DNA from: Gracilaria caudata
Taxonomy: Eukaryota > Rhodophyta > Florideophyceae > Gracilariales > Gracilariaceae
Direction of reading: 5' to 3'
Assembly (NCBI GenBank): GCA_030374735.1
Contig: JASCIV010000506.1
Span: 1 to 17,889, forward strand
DNA length: 17,889 bases
In this document: positions 17,876 through 17,889 of the stretch, one piece after another
How positions within the stretch are numbered: the first letter of the stretch is position 1
How the letters are laid out: each line of letters starts with the position of its first letter
Program-made: the position numbers and the translations under genes
Notes under the pieces: model-generated
What the model saw: only the letters and a program-made list of their open reading frames with translations
Told to the model about the DNA's origin: nothing
Database searches by the model: none

Positions 17876-17889
17876 AGCTGATCTCTTTG

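Noticed and set aside
1..17889. CRISPR arrays, bacterial operons, phage or toxin-antitoxin systems
   Set aside because: No regular spacer-repeat array, no ribosome binding sites and clear spliceosomal introns; the sequence is eukaryotic.

Overview
The window is eukaryotic. It has no bacterial-style operons or ribosome binding sites. Several reading frames join only through short GT-AG introns (about 45-100 bp) with CTRAY-like branch points and pyrimidine tracts, and nearly everything recognisable is transposon-derived. Intron size and the Tnp2-type transposases would suit a fungus, but an alga or another microbial eukaryote cannot be excluded from sequence alone. No ordinary cellular housekeeping gene was recognised.

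Layout. (1) 2-1591, plus: C-terminal part of an apparently intact Tnp2-type (CACTA/EnSpm superfamily) transposase, cut by the window start. (2) 1592-6600: about 5 kb without a gene; from about 2240 it is strikingly pyrimidine-rich on the plus strand and ends in a cluster of G-runs (6602-6658), after which the bias flips to purine. (3) 7346-8270, minus: a frameshifted relic of a Ty3/gypsy-like reverse transcriptase, bordered by miniature elements. (4) A MITE family: two 236-bp copies in opposite orientation (8312-8547 and 10367-10602), about 94% identical and each with its own perfect 3-bp target duplication, plus a diverged copy starting at 9168 and a diverged right end finishing at 7341. Sequence between and around them is largely purine-rich and non-coding. 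(5) 11791-14525, minus: a second, decayed Tnp2 transposase with stops, frameshifts and an internal deletion. (6) 14592-15972, plus: a four-exon gene for a basic, charged protein of about 390 aa, divergent from the decayed transposase with 66 bp between the ATGs. (7) 17016-17758, plus: a zinc-finger/basic protein gene broken by an apparent 1-base loss at a G-run. (8) 17781-17875: a small cluster of direct and inverted AACTAGC/GCTAGTT motifs like transposon subterminal repeats.

How it may fit together (inference): the right half (11791 to the window end) could be one old, large Tnp2-type DNA transposon carrying a transposase and two divergent accessory genes, with subterminal repeats near its right edge. 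The left transposase is a second, better preserved family member in opposite orientation. The 236-bp MITEs have 3-bp duplications, a size compatible with CACTA-type transposition, but their CCCAGG ends could not be matched to the Tnp2 elements because no element end was identified with confidence.
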